NCBI GenBank assembly: GCA_025964675.1
Contig: JAOPYI010000062.1
Coordinates: 1 to 64,000, forward strand
DNA length: 64,000 nt
Source of the DNA: Sphaerisporangium sp.
GTDB taxonomy: Bacteria; Actinomycetota; Actinomycetes; Streptosporangiales; Streptosporangiaceae
Reading direction: 5' to 3'
A program made the translations under genes and the position numbers. The notes beneath the pieces are model-generated. The model was not told the origin of the DNA and searched no databases. It saw nothing but the letters and a program-made list of their open reading frames with translations. Positions 33,752 through 43,826 of the stretch are shown here, piece after piece (position 1 is the first letter of the stretch; each line of letters opens with the position of its first letter).

Positions 33752-35402
33752 ATCCGTCGTCGCGCGCGGGCGGCGGCCCGAGCGGGATCGCGACCTCGTC
33801 CTCCAGCGGGGGCTCGACCTCCTGGGGGCGGCAGCCGGTGGCCGCGAAGCACCGGATCCGCAGGACGCCCGCCTCCACGGACACGTGCAGGAAGCTCTTG
33901 AAGAAGGGCGGGGTGTCCCAGTCGGACAGCTCGGAGAAGTAGCGGTGGAACGTGCGCCCCACGGGCAGCCTGAACGGCATGGGCCAGCCGCCGAGGAACC
34001 GGGCCGCCCACTTCATCCGTGTCGTCATCTTCACCGGCTTCCCGTCCCCGGCGGACCCGTCACGTTCACCCGCCCCACCAGGGCTGCCCGCGCCGGCCGG
34101 GGTCGCCGGGACGCCCGGGGTGGCCGGGACGCCCGCGCCCGCCGAGCCGTCGCCCGTGCCGACGGGGCGCGGTGGGGTGTTGCCGATCTGGCGGGACATC
34201 AGCACGAGGCCCTCGTCGGGCGTGAGGTAGAGCCACCGCATGCCGAACCGGTCGCGGTAGAGCTTGCTGTAGAACGACAGCGAGTCACCGCGCAGGGGGT
34301 AGCACTTGAAGTCGTCCTCGCGCACGCCCCCGGTGTCGACCCGGGAGATCGTGTGGGTGGCGTGCATGAACGCCCCTCCCCCGCCGGACACGATGTACTG
34401 GATGGTCCGGCCGCCGGCCTCGACGGGGTAGCGCTGGTAGTTGTGGGTGTCCCCGCCGATGGCGGCCACGTAGTTGTGCGCCGGGTCCCTGACGATCTCG
34501 TCGACCGTGCCGCCGTCCTCGATGGGGCACGGGTGGTAGGCGTTGCGATCGTAGATCGGCTTGCCGGTGATCAGGATCTTGGGCCGGGGGTCGGCCGACA
34601 CCCGGCGCAGCCACGCCCCCTGGTCGCGGTCGATGGAGCCCCGGATGCCGGTGTCGATGCCGACGAGCATGAGTCCGGGCAGGTCGATCACCCAGTACGG
34701 CGCGGGCTGCACGGCCTGCTGCGCGGGGCTCGAGCGCAGGGTCCGGTCCTGGGCCAGGCGCTGCTCGTCGATCTTCTGCGGCTGCGTCCAGAACAGGCCG
34801 CGCAGGCCCGCGGGCGAGAGGGAGAACCCCTGGCGCTTCACCTCAAGCGCGGGCGTGTCGCAGAAGACCCGCATGAACCCGCCGAGCCCGTCGTACCAGT
34901 CGTGGTTGCCGGGGATGGCGTAGATCGGCGCGAGATAATCCTTGTAGGGGCGGAAGAACTTGTCGCCGTACTCGTTGCCCGAGCCTGTGGGGTAGATGAC
35001 GTCGCTCGCGACGACCGTGAAGGCGGTGTCCGCGCCGAGGTTGAGCAGGCCGGGCACCACGGCGTACTGTGAGGCGTCCCCCTCTCCCGTGTCGCCGACG
35101 ATGAGGAAGCTGTACTCAGCCCCGAGATCCGGCTTTATCCGGAAATCGGGGTCGACGCCACGCTGTATCCGCGCCGCCACCCAGCGCCTGCGCACCTCGT
35201 CAGACGGGTCGCCGAAGAGCTGGGCGAGAATCTCGTTGCGCGAGCGCAACAGCGTCCCGAGGTTCAGCCAGGAGAAGCTGCCGTTGCCGGAACGCAGCTT
35301 CTGGAACGTGCCCATCTCCTGGCAGGACCATCCGGCACCCTCTTCCGACACCCGGGACGAGGCCCGCTTCCCGCGCGCGGCCGCCCGCTCAACATCAACC
35401 AT
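33750..35402 (-). CDS. Calcineurin-like metallophosphoesterase
   Basis: 550 residues. Metal-binding motifs are visible in order: SFLIVGDTGEGD, VVASDVIYPTG, IPGNHDWYDG, LITGKPIYDRN and IGGDTHNYQRYP, then a GGGGAFMHATH loop. After the catalytic domain a low-complexity Gly/Ala/Pro stretch (repeats of GVPATP) leads to a C-terminal region of about 120 residues with no recognised domain. No signal peptide is seen. The ATG at 35402 (MVDVERAAARG) is preferred to 35444. Substrate unknown; family members cleave phosphodiesters or phosphomonoesters. Convergent with the kinase. Confidence 0.85.
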   Translation of the reverse strand: MVDVERAAARGKRASSRVSEEGAGWSCQEMGTFQKLRSGNGSFSWLNLGTLLRSRNEILAQLFGDPSDEVRRRWVAARIQRGVDPDFRIKPDLGAEYSFLIVGDTGEGDASQYAVVPGLLNLGADTAFTVVASDVIYPTGSGNEYGDKFFRPYKDYLAPIYAIPGNHDWYDGLGGFMRVFCDTPALEVKRQGFSLSPAGLRGLFWTQPQKIDEQRLAQDRTLRSSPAQQAVQPAPYWVIDLPGLMLVGIDTGIRGSIDRDQGAWLRRVSADPRPKILITGKPIYDRNAYHPCPIEDGGTVDEIVRDPAHNYVAAIGGDTHNYQRYPVEAGGRTIQYIVSGGGGAFMHATHTISRVDTGGVREDDFKCYPLRGDSLSFYSKLYRDRFGMRWLYLTPDEGLVLMSRQIGNTPPRPVGTGDGSAGAGVPATPGVPATPAGAGSPGGAGERDGSAGDGKPVKMTTRMKWAARFLGGWPMPFRLPVGRTFHRYFSELSDWDTPPFFKSFLHVSVEAGVLRIRCFAATGCRPQEVEPPLEDEVAIPLGPPPARDDG

Positions 35403-35457
35403 GCCCCTATCTTTGCCAGGATCTTCCTGCCTCGCACAGTCCATTCGCCAACGGACA

Positions 35458-37083
35458 TCAGGGAATCAGGATGCCCGGGTTGAGGATGCCTGCCGGGTCG
35501 AGGCGTTCCTTGACCGCGCGCAGGATCTCGACGCCCAGATCGCCTATCTCGGCGGCGTAGGCCGCCCGGTGGTCCCTGCCGACTCCGTGATGGTGGGAGA
35601 TCGTGCCGCCCGCGAGCCCGATGGCCTCGTTCACCGCGCGCTTGGCGGTCTCCCACTGGCCCAGGGGGTCGCCGGTCTGCGCGGTGAGCACGGTGAAGTA
35701 CAACGATGCGCCCGTGCCGTACACGTGCGACAAGTGGCACATCACCAGAGGCCCGCCGCCGGAGCCGGACGGGTCAGGCGAGCCGAGGGCCGCGCTGAGC
35801 GTGAGCCGCACGGCGTCGTACAGCCTCGGGATCCCCGACCAGAAGCAGGCAGTCTCAAGCGTCTCCACGGTCGCGCCGGCCGCCAGCAGGGCGTCGCGGA
35901 GGTAGGGCGCGGCGAAGCGGCCGCGTGCCCACGCCTCCCCGGGCTCCGGGCCGAGATAGACGCCTCCCAGCGCTGACAGCGTCGCGGCGGTGCGCTCCCG
36001 CCGGTAGGCGACGTCCTCCCCCTCGCCCTCGTACCCGGCGACGGCAAGGCAGCCCGCGTCGGACTGGAACCCGCCGATCTCCCCCGGCTTGGCGAGGCCG
36101 ATCATGGTCTCGGCCTCGTCGGACAGGCGCAGCACCGTGGGCATCGGCCCCTCCTGGGCCACGCGGCGCAGCGCCGCCGTGCCCCCCTTGAACGAGGAGA
36201 ACCGCCAGCCTTCGTACACCTTCTCGGCCGGTGCCCGCCGCACCCGCAGCCGGAGCGAGGTGATGACGCCGAAGGCGCCCTCCGAGCCGAGGACCAGCTG
36301 GCGCAGGTCGGGACCCGCGGCGGACTTCGGCGCGCGCCCGAGCTCGAGCGTGCCGCGCGGGGTGGCCACGGTGACGCCCACGACCATGTCGTCGAAGCGG
36401 CCGTATCCCGCCGAGGCCTGGCCGCTGGACCGCGCCGCCGCGAAGCCACCCAGGGTGGCGTACTCATAGGACTGGGGGAAGTGCCCGAGGGTCAGCCCGT
36501 GCCCGGCGAGGAGCTGCTCCGCCTGCGGTGCGCGCAGCCCGGGCTCCAGCTCGGCGACCATGGACTCGGTGTCCACCGAGACGAGCCGGTCGAACCGGGC
36601 CAGGTCCAGGGCGACCACCCCCGCGAACCCCCGCCGCGAGGCCACGAGCCCGCCGACGACCGAGGTGCCGCCCCCGAAGGGCACGACCGCGACCCGGTGT
36701 TGCGCGCAGACGCGGAGCACCCGCAGCACCTCGTCGTGCGACCCGGGCAGCAGCACCGCGTCCGGGGCCTCCGAGCCGTCGCCCGCACGCATGCGCAGCA
36801 GGTCGGGCGTGGACTTGCCCCTGGTGTGCCGGATCCTGGCGTCGTCGTCGAACCGGACGTGAGCGGCTCCGACGGCCGTGCGGAGGTCGGCCAGGATCGG
36901 CGGCGACAGCGCCGGGGGGTGCAGCCTGACCTCTCCGAAGCTCGCCGAGGGCTCGGCCGGCTCCCGCACGCCGAGCAGATCGCGCAGCAGCTTGCGCACG
37001 GGTTCGGGCAGCTCGGCGGCCTTGGCGGGATCGCCCCAGCCGGACCAGAGCATCGGTTCGGCGGCGGTGTCGGGAGTTTCCAC
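35458..37083 (-). CDS. FAD-binding oxidase, alkyldihydroxyacetonephosphate-synthase-like
   Basis: 541 residues in the vanillyl-alcohol-oxidase/PCMH flavoprotein family. FAD motifs are VVPFGGGTSVVGGL and LGHFPQSYEYATLGGFAAARSSGQASAGYG. The C-terminal triple-histidine motif HHHGVGRDH is characteristic of alkyl-DHAP synthase, the ether-lipid enzyme. Bacterial homologues also include glycolate/lactate-type oxidases. Divergent from glpD over 71 bases, which suggests shared glycerol-3-phosphate/DHAP metabolism. GTG 37083 is the annotated start; an ATG ten codons on is possible. No ribosome-binding site is clear. Confidence 0.85.
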   Translation of the reverse strand: METPDTAAEPMLWSGWGDPAKAAELPEPVRKLLRDLLGVREPAEPSASFGEVRLHPPALSPPILADLRTAVGAAHVRFDDDARIRHTRGKSTPDLLRMRAGDGSEAPDAVLLPGSHDEVLRVLRVCAQHRVAVVPFGGGTSVVGGLVASRRGFAGVVALDLARFDRLVSVDTESMVAELEPGLRAPQAEQLLAGHGLTLGHFPQSYEYATLGGFAAARSSGQASAGYGRFDDMVVGVTVATPRGTLELGRAPKSAAGPDLRQLVLGSEGAFGVITSLRLRVRRAPAEKVYEGWRFSSFKGGTAALRRVAQEGPMPTVLRLSDEAETMIGLAKPGEIGGFQSDAGCLAVAGYEGEGEDVAYRRERTAATLSALGGVYLGPEPGEAWARGRFAAPYLRDALLAAGATVETLETACFWSGIPRLYDAVRLTLSAALGSPDPSGSGGGPLVMCHLSHVYGTGASLYFTVLTAQTGDPLGQWETAKRAVNEAIGLAGGTISHHHGVGRDHRAAYAAEIGDLGVEILRAVKERLDPAGILNPGILIP

Positions 37084-37154
37084 GTCCTACACTGTGACAC
37101 CGCCCGGTAGTGGTACCCCGTCCGGGCCGCCCCGCTGGAGGAGGTGCCCGGGCC

Positions 37155-38705
37155 GTGAGCTCCTCGCTCAACGCCGCCCGGCGCGCCCGGGAGCTCGCGG
37201 AGGTCCGGGAGACGGTCGTGGACCTGCTCGTCGTCGGGCTGGGCGCCACCGGGGCGGGCGTCGCGCTCGACGCCGCCTCCCGTGGCCTGTCGGTCGCGGC
37301 GATCGACGCCCACGACCTCGCGTTCGGAACCTCTCGGTGGAGCTCCAAGATGATCCACGGCGGGCTGCGCTACCTCGCCAAGGGCCAGGTCGGGGTGGCC
37401 AGGGAGAGCGCGGTCGAGCGCGGCGTTCTGCTACGCCACACCGCCCCGCACCTGGTCACCGCCCAGCCCTACCTCCTGCCTCTGACCCCGGAGGTGTCGA
37501 GTGCCCAGGCCGGGGTCGTGATGGCGGGATACCGGCTCGGCGACCTGCTCAGGGCGTCGGCTGGAACCCCACGCCGGTCGCTTCCCGGCCCGTTCCGCGT
37601 GCCGGCCTCCCGTGCCCTCGCCCTCGTGCCGGCCCTGCGCCCGTACGGCCTGCGCGGCGCACTGGTGTCGTTCGACGGGCGGGTGATCGACGACGCCCGG
37701 CTGGTGGTCGCGATCGGCAGGACGGCCGCCGCGCACGGCGCTCGGATCCTCACCCGGTGCCGCGCCCTGTCCCTGTCGGGCGACGGGGCCGAGGTCCGCG
37801 ACGAGCGGTCAGGAGACACGTTCACGCTTCGCGCACGCAGGGTGATCAACGCGACGGGTGTCTGGGCGGGGCAGCTGACCGCGTCGGTGTCCATGCGGCC
37901 CTCAAGGGGCACCCATCTGGTCCTGCGGCCCGGCGCTCTGGGCGGGCCGCGCGCGAGCATGCACGTGCCGATCCCGGGCGAGGGCGCGCGCTTCGTCCTG
38001 GTGCTCCCCCAGCCCGACGGCCGCGTCTACGTCGGGCTCACCGACGAGCCGGTGGACGGCCCGATCCCCGACGTGCCCGAGGCTCCCGAGACCGACATCG
38101 CGTTCCTCCTGGAGGTTCTCAACTCGGTTCTGGAGACTCCCGTGGCCCGGGCGGACGTGGCGGGCGCCTACGCGGGCCTGAGGCCGCTGCTGACCGGCGA
38201 CGGGCGCACGGCCGACCTCTCCCGCAGGCACGCGGTCGTCGCGGCCCCTGACGGCGTCGTGACGATCGTCGGCGGCAAGCTCACCACGTACCGCAGGATG
38301 GCGGAGGACGCGGTCGACGCGGCGTTCCCGCACGCGCCCCGGAGCCGTACGGCCCGCCTGCCCCTCGTGGGCGCGGGCGCCGCCCCTCCCATGGGCTCGG
38401 GCACCGGGGCGGCCGTGGCGTCCCCGGGCCGGGGCTTGGGCGCTCCTGGCGGTGTCCCGCTCCGGCTGGTCGAGCGGTACGGGTCGGACGCCGCGGCGGT
38501 GCACGAGCTGGCGCGGCGGGACCCGGCGCTGGCGGAGACCCTGCCGCTCGGAATCACGGTCGCCGAGCTGGTGTGGGCGGTACGCCACGAGGGCGCGCTA
38601 GACGCTGGCGACCTGCTGGACCGGCGCACCCGTATCGGCCTGGTGCCGGAGGACCGCGCGGCGGCCCTCACGGCGGCGGAACGGGTGCTGCGCGACCACG
38701 CCTGA
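37155..38705 (+). CDS. glpD: Aerobic glycerol-3-phosphate dehydrogenase
   Basis: 516 residues. The N-terminal dinucleotide fold LLVVGLGATGAGVALDAASRG is followed by SRWSSKMIHGGLRYLAKG, RVINATGVWAGQL and DGVVTIVGGKLTTYRRMAEDA, all GlpD signatures. It oxidises sn-glycerol-3-phosphate to DHAP at the membrane with FAD and passes electrons to quinone. GTG 37155 has GGAGGAGG upstream at good distance. Its divergent neighbour is an alkyl-DHAP-synthase-like flavoprotein that would use the same DHAP pool. Confidence 0.9.
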   Translation: MSSSLNAARRARELAEVRETVVDLLVVGLGATGAGVALDAASRGLSVAAIDAHDLAFGTSRWSSKMIHGGLRYLAKGQVGVARESAVERGVLLRHTAPHLVTAQPYLLPLTPEVSSAQAGVVMAGYRLGDLLRASAGTPRRSLPGPFRVPASRALALVPALRPYGLRGALVSFDGRVIDDARLVVAIGRTAAAHGARILTRCRALSLSGDGAEVRDERSGDTFTLRARRVINATGVWAGQLTASVSMRPSRGTHLVLRPGALGGPRASMHVPIPGEGARFVLVLPQPDGRVYVGLTDEPVDGPIPDVPEAPETDIAFLLEVLNSVLETPVARADVAGAYAGLRPLLTGDGRTADLSRRHAVVAAPDGVVTIVGGKLTTYRRMAEDAVDAAFPHAPRSRTARLPLVGAGAAPPMGSGTGAAVASPGRGLGAPGGVPLRLVERYGSDAAAVHELARRDPALAETLPLGITVAELVWAVRHEGALDAGDLLDRRTRIGLVPEDRAAALTAAERVLRDHA

Positions 38706-38848
38706 AGCCCTTGGTAGCCCGGGGCGGCGCCCACGGCAACCCGGAGGACCAAATCGGTCCGTGACTTATCTCACAGACCGTATCCCCATAGGGATACGCG
38801 AAAAGGACAGCCCGGAATCCTCGGCCCCACATGACCGGCAGGCACCCA

Positions 38849-38867
38849 TTAGGTTAGTCTTACCTAA
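38849..38867 (+). promoter_or_regulatory. Iron box (IdeR/DmdR-type operator)
   Basis: TTAGGTTAGTCTTACCTAA matches the actinobacterial iron-box consensus at 17 of 19 positions and ends 18 bases before the start codon of the next gene. It overlaps a possible -10 (TAGTCT, 38855-38860), so iron-bound IdeR/DmdR would block initiation. Confidence 0.88.
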
Positions 38868-38885
38868 GTCATTCGGGGAGGATGT

Positions 38886-39797
38886 GTGACGACAGAGCGG
38901 GCCCGGGGGTGCGACCACCCAGCGGGATGCCACACAGGAGAGGTGCCGACACTCGCGAGCGCGACCGTCGGCGCCCGGTTCTGGCTGCTCATCGAGCATT
39001 CCGGGCCCTGGGCCTCCCATCTGTCTGACAGCGCGCTGCCTCCCGAGGTCCACGCGCTGATCGACAGGGCGGCCGCGCTCGGCGTCCGGCCCCAGCTCAT
39101 CAGGCCTCCCGGGCGGCGCGCCGCGACGGCGGGGCCGGTAAGGGTGCTGGTGGCCGACACCACGGCGGCCGTCCCGTGGGTCGCCGAAGGGTTCTTCGAG
39201 GACCCCAGAGATCTTGACCTGCGATCTCTTGTGCGCGGAGTGGTTCCGGAGTCCTGCATACTGGTGAAGGAGCCGGTGTTCCTGGTCTGCACGCATGCCA
39301 GGCGCAACGCGTGTTGTGCCCGCATTGGCCTTCCCATCGCGCGGGTTTTGGGTGAAAGCCAGCCGGGAAGAGTGTGGGAAACCACTCATGTAGGCGGCGA
39401 TCGATACGCCGCTAACCTCGTGTGCTTGCCACACGGGCTTTACTACGGCAGCATGTCTCAGGCTGCCGCCATCGCGGTGGCAAACGCGTACCGGCACGGC
39501 GAGATCGTTCTCGACCGCTTCCGGGGACGCGCAGGTATCCCTGAGCCATCGCAGGCCGCCGAGCATTTCGTCCGGGCACACACGGGCGAGCTCTCGGTAG
39601 GCGGAGTGGCCGTGGAATCCACCAGGTCGGACGGTGACGTCACCGAGGCGATTGTGCGCCACGGGGACGTCCGGTTCCGGGTTGTGGTCGAGCGGACGGT
39701 GTTCGCGCCATGCGGTATGGCGTGCGCCGACACGATCACGACCTACAGGCTGGCAGCGCTGGAGACACTCCAGTGCGGCACGCCCGTGCTGACCTGA
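38886..39797 (+). CDS. Sucrase/ferredoxin-like protein under an iron box
   Basis: 303 residues of the Suc_Fer-like family, a thioredoxin-like fold that can carry a [2Fe-2S] cluster. Motifs are SCILVKEPVFLVCTHARRNACCA (the Cys-rich strand), TTHVGGDRYAANLVCLPHGLYYG and a C-terminal CGMACADTITTYRL. The GTG start is 19 bases after an IdeR-type box with GGGGAGG between. Iron-repressed members often assist siderophore release or iron-stress electron transfer, which is inference here. No siderophore genes are adjacent. Overlapping ATGs are absent, so the start is fairly certain. Confidence 0.85.
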   Translation: MTTERARGCDHPAGCHTGEVPTLASATVGARFWLLIEHSGPWASHLSDSALPPEVHALIDRAAALGVRPQLIRPPGRRAATAGPVRVLVADTTAAVPWVAEGFFEDPRDLDLRSLVRGVVPESCILVKEPVFLVCTHARRNACCARIGLPIARVLGESQPGRVWETTHVGGDRYAANLVCLPHGLYYGSMSQAAAIAVANAYRHGEIVLDRFRGRAGIPEPSQAAEHFVRAHTGELSVGGVAVESTRSDGDVTEAIVRHGDVRFRVVVERTVFAPCGMACADTITTYRLAALETLQCGTPVLT

Positions 39798-39910
39798 GGC
39801 CCTGTACGGGGCCGGGAACACCACGGGCTATCCCGGCGTTGGAATCAGGGACGCCATATGCGTCCAATGCGGCACAAACACGAAATACCTCTCACCTAAG
39901 GTGGTTTCTC

Positions 39911-40222
39911 ATGTCTCAGGTACGTCGGCAGATCGCCCGCCCGCGCCCCAGCTGGGGTTGGCAGGATGACGCCGCGTGCCGGGGAGAGGACCTTGTGCTG
40001 TTCTTCGGTCCCGACGGCGAGCGTCAGCCGGAGCGCGACATTCGCGAGCGCAAGGCCAAGGCCATCTGCGCCCAGTGCCCTGTCCGTGCGGAGTGCCTCG
40101 ACTACGCCCTTTCACGTCCGGAGAAGTACGGGACGTGGGGCGGGCTCAACGAGGACGAGCGCGCGTCCGAGCGCCGTCGGCGCATGCGGCGTGCCGCCAG
40201 CGCCGGCGTCAGTGCTGCCTGA
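39911..40222 (+). CDS. WhiB-family [4Fe-4S] regulator
   Basis: 103 residues. The four cluster cysteines are in DDAACRGEDLVLFF and ICAQCPVRAECLDYAL, followed by the beta-turn GTWGG and a basic C-terminus (RASERRRRMRRAASA) for DNA binding. Wbl proteins bind sigma-A region 4 and respond to redox or NO. The paralogue type cannot be fixed without a tree. The ATG is preceded by a perfect 11-bp palindrome CACCTAAGGTG (39893-39903) that also supplies the AAGGTGG ribosome-binding site. Confidence 0.92.
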   Translation: MSQVRRQIARPRPSWGWQDDAACRGEDLVLFFGPDGERQPERDIRERKAKAICAQCPVRAECLDYALSRPEKYGTWGGLNEDERASERRRRMRRAASAGVSAA

Positions 40223-40246
40223 ACCTCCACCGGCATGTTCCCCCAG

Positions 40247-40308
40247 CATGATCATGCGGCTTCTCCGCTCCTGTACGCCTCCAGGGTCGAAATTGCCGCA
40301 TGATCATG
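40247..40308. repeat. 62-bp inverted-repeat element between whiB-like and PRTase genes
   Basis: CATGATCATGCGGC (40247-40260) and its exact complement (40295-40308) flank 34 bases. The terminal parts contain the self-palindrome CATGATCATG. It lies 24 bases after the whiB-like stop, between convergent genes, and may act as a terminator or be a dispersed REP/MITE-like element. No transposase is present. Confidence 0.75.
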
Positions 40309-40376
40309 TGGGTGCCCTCCCCGCCGCGGGGTGACACCCACCGCTTCCCCCGAACCCCTACGCAGGCGACCACCGT

Positions 40377-41033
40377 TCACCGCCCCAGCCGCAGCAGGCG
40401 GAGAACGTCCGCGTCCGTCAGTTGTTCGAACCGTTCGTACCACTGGCCGACAGCGTGGAACCCGGGCGGGGTGGCGAGTACGACCACCTCGTCCGCCTCA
40501 TCTCTCAGCGCCCTGACGGTCCGGGACGACCCGACCGGCACGGCCAGCACCAGCCTCCCGGGCCCCGCCATGCGTACGGCGCGCAGCGCCGCGCGAGCCG
40601 TGCCCCCCGTCGCGAGCCCGTCGTCGACCACGATGACGTCGCGCCCGGCCAGGCCGGGGAGCCGGCGCTCGCCGCGATAGGCCGTCACCCTTCTGGCCAG
40701 CTCGCGCCGCTCCCGCTCGACGATCGGCGCGAGGTCCGACGCGCGGATCCCCAGCCTGAGCAGGAACCCCGAGTCGAACACCGGGTCCCCGCCCTCGGCG
40801 ATGGCGCCCACCCCGAGCTCCGGCTGCTGGGGATGGCCGATCTTCCGGGTCACCAGCACGTCCAGCGGCACGCCCAGCCGTTCCGCGACCGGCGCCGCCA
40901 CCGCCACGCCGCCGCGTGGAAGGGCGAGTACGACCGGATCGGCGAGGCCGGCCTCCGCCAGCCTGTCCGCGAGCAGGTTCCCCGCCTCGGCCCTGTCAGC
41001 GAAGGGCAGGAGGACCTTCCTGCTATCGCCCAT
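40377..41033 (-). CDS. Phosphoribosyltransferase-family protein
   Basis: 218 residues, type I PRTase fold. The PRPP motif reads VIVVDDGLATGGT near 132-144, and the N-terminal part has VVLALPRGGVAVAAPVAERLGVPLDVLVTRKIGHP. This branch is common in actinobacteria and often accompanies stress-response genes; the base substrate is not known and a true nucleotide-synthesis role is doubtful. Start ATG 41033 has GAAAGGGG upstream. Confidence 0.85.
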   Translation of the reverse strand: MGDSRKVLLPFADRAEAGNLLADRLAEAGLADPVVLALPRGGVAVAAPVAERLGVPLDVLVTRKIGHPQQPELGVGAIAEGGDPVFDSGFLLRLGIRASDLAPIVERERRELARRVTAYRGERRLPGLAGRDVIVVDDGLATGGTARAALRAVRMAGPGRLVLAVPVGSSRTVRALRDEADEVVVLATPPGFHAVGQWYERFEQLTDADVLRLLRLGR

Positions 41034-41124
41034 GCCCCTTTCGTACCCTTCCCCCCGTACGGCACGCGGGCCGTACGGGGGAAACCGGCCGTCCCTTCAC
41101 GGGGCGACCGTGGGGACGTCACGC

Positions 41125-42225
41125 TCAGGGGCGCCCCCTGCCGCGTACGGACTTGTGGATGATCTTCCACTTGCGGGTCTCCTCGGAGCGGAGCCGCGCG
41201 TCGGTGCGCCGTGCCATCCACGCCGCCTCGCGCTGGAGCTTGCGCCAGCTCTCAAGGCGGCGTTCCGGCAGCTCGCCCGACTCCATGGCCTCGAGGACGG
41301 CGCACCCGGGCTCACTGTCGTGGGCGCAGTCGGCGAAACGGCAGCTCTCGGCGAGGTCCTCGATGTCGGAGAACACCAGCTCGACGCCCTGGCTCATCTC
41401 GTACAGTCCCACCCGGCGGATCCCTGGCGTGTCGATGACCAGACCCCCGCCGGCCAGCGGGATCAGCTCGCGGTGCACGGTGGTGTGACGGCCCCGGCCG
41501 TCGCCCGCGCGTACCTGCTGGGTCTCCATCACGTACTCGCCCGCCAGCGCGTTGACCAGCGTCGACTTGCCCGCGCCCGAGGCTCCGAGTATGACCGCGG
41601 TGCGGGAGCCGGCGAGGTGGCCGCGCACCACCTCGACCCCCTCGCCCGTGATCGAGCAGACGGCGTGCAGGTCGACACCCGGCGCGACGGCGGCCACGTC
41701 GTCGAGCAGACCGCCCAGATGCTCCCCGACGAGGTCGCACTTGGTGATGAGCACGACAGGCCTGGCCCCGCTCTCCCAGGCGAGGGAGAGCAGCCGTTCC
41801 ACGCGGCCGAGATCGGCGAAGTCGGTGCCGTGCACGGCCGGTTCCGCGACGAACACCACGTCGACGTTGGCGGCCAGCACCTGCCCCTGCGAGTCGCCGG
41901 ACAGGCCGCCCCGGGAGTCGCGGCTGACCCCGCCTCGCACGAAGGCCGTCTTTCTGGGAAGGATCGCCTCCAGCTCGCATCGGCCCTCGGGAAGCCTTCT
42001 GAGCGCGGCCCAGTCGCCCACGCATGGCAGGGCCACGGGGTCGTCGACCGTCGCTCGCCGCAACCGGGCGGCGTACTGCACGTGGAGATGGCCGTCGGCG
42101 GTGATGACATCGGCCGCGCCGCGATCGACGCGGGCCACCCGGGCGGGCACGGTGCCACCGGGAAGATCGGCGGACAGAGACTCATGCCAGCCGAGAGACA
42201 AAAGATCATGACCTTGAGTGGTCAA
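41125..42225 (-). CDS. rsgA: Ribosome small-subunit-dependent GTPase A
   Basis: 366 residues. An N-terminal OB-fold is followed by a circularly permuted GTPase: TKCD (G4) precedes GASGAGKSTLVNAL (G1) and DTPGIR (G3). The zinc knuckle is CRFADCAHDSEPGCAV. RsgA checks late 30S maturation. The only plausible start is TTG 42225. A perfect 7-bp hairpin (42231-42254, GGCACCC/GGGTGCC) sits immediately upstream of the start on the mRNA and could mask initiation. It stands alone. Confidence 0.92.
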   Translation of the reverse strand: MTTQGHDLLSLGWHESLSADLPGGTVPARVARVDRGAADVITADGHLHVQYAARLRRATVDDPVALPCVGDWAALRRLPEGRCELEAILPRKTAFVRGGVSRDSRGGLSGDSQGQVLAANVDVVFVAEPAVHGTDFADLGRVERLLSLAWESGARPVVLITKCDLVGEHLGGLLDDVAAVAPGVDLHAVCSITGEGVEVVRGHLAGSRTAVILGASGAGKSTLVNALAGEYVMETQQVRAGDGRGRHTTVHRELIPLAGGGLVIDTPGIRRVGLYEMSQGVELVFSDIEDLAESCRFADCAHDSEPGCAVLEAMESGELPERRLESWRKLQREAAWMARRTDARLRSEETRKWKIIHKSVRGRGRP

Positions 42226-42369
42226 CTTCGGGCACCCTTCGGGAACCGGGTGCCTGCGGCCTCAGCGCGCGGGCGACACCCGGGAGGAAACGGACACGGG
42301 CATGATCGGAGAGACCCGCATAGTCCTCACCTCCCGGTGGTCGTGGCCGCCTCCCTCAGAAGCGGCGAA

Positions 42370-42397
42370 GCCGGGCCCACTTTATCGCGGGCCCGGC
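42370..42397 (-). terminator. Hairpin terminator after glyA
   Basis: GCCGGGCCC and its exact complement (42370-42378, 42389-42397) enclose a ten-base A/T-richer loop, 73 bases beyond the glyA stop on the reverse strand. Confidence 0.6.
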
Positions 42398-42470
42398 CAC
42401 CCCGGGCAACACATTTACGGCGCGGCACCCGGCTCGCCGCCAGGGCGCCCGGCTCGGAGGCCGGCGGGGC

Positions 42471-43724
<1,254 letters not shown>

Positions 43725-43753
43725 GGCCCTACCCCTTCGTTGGCTCCGGCGAA

Positions 43754-43826
43754 GACCCAGGCGCCCGGCCCCCGCCCCTTTCGCTCCCTGGTGGTAGCCC
43801 ACCCAGACGCGCCAGTCACGTCGCGT
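43754..43826 (-). promoter_or_regulatory. ZTP riboswitch (pfl motif) in the glyA leader
   Basis: On the reverse strand the leader contains CGTGACTGGC (43820-43811), a P2 hairpin with TGGGTGGGCTACCACC followed by AGGGAGCG (43805-43782), and GCGCCTGGGTC (43764-43754). These are the conserved blocks of the pfl/ZTP motif in the right order and spacing. The element begins at the stop codon of the YihY gene and ends 30 bases before the glyA ATG. Confidence 0.85.

Noticed and set aside
40247-40308. Insertion-sequence end or attachment site
   Set aside because: No transposase or integrase, no tRNA and no target duplication could be seen.
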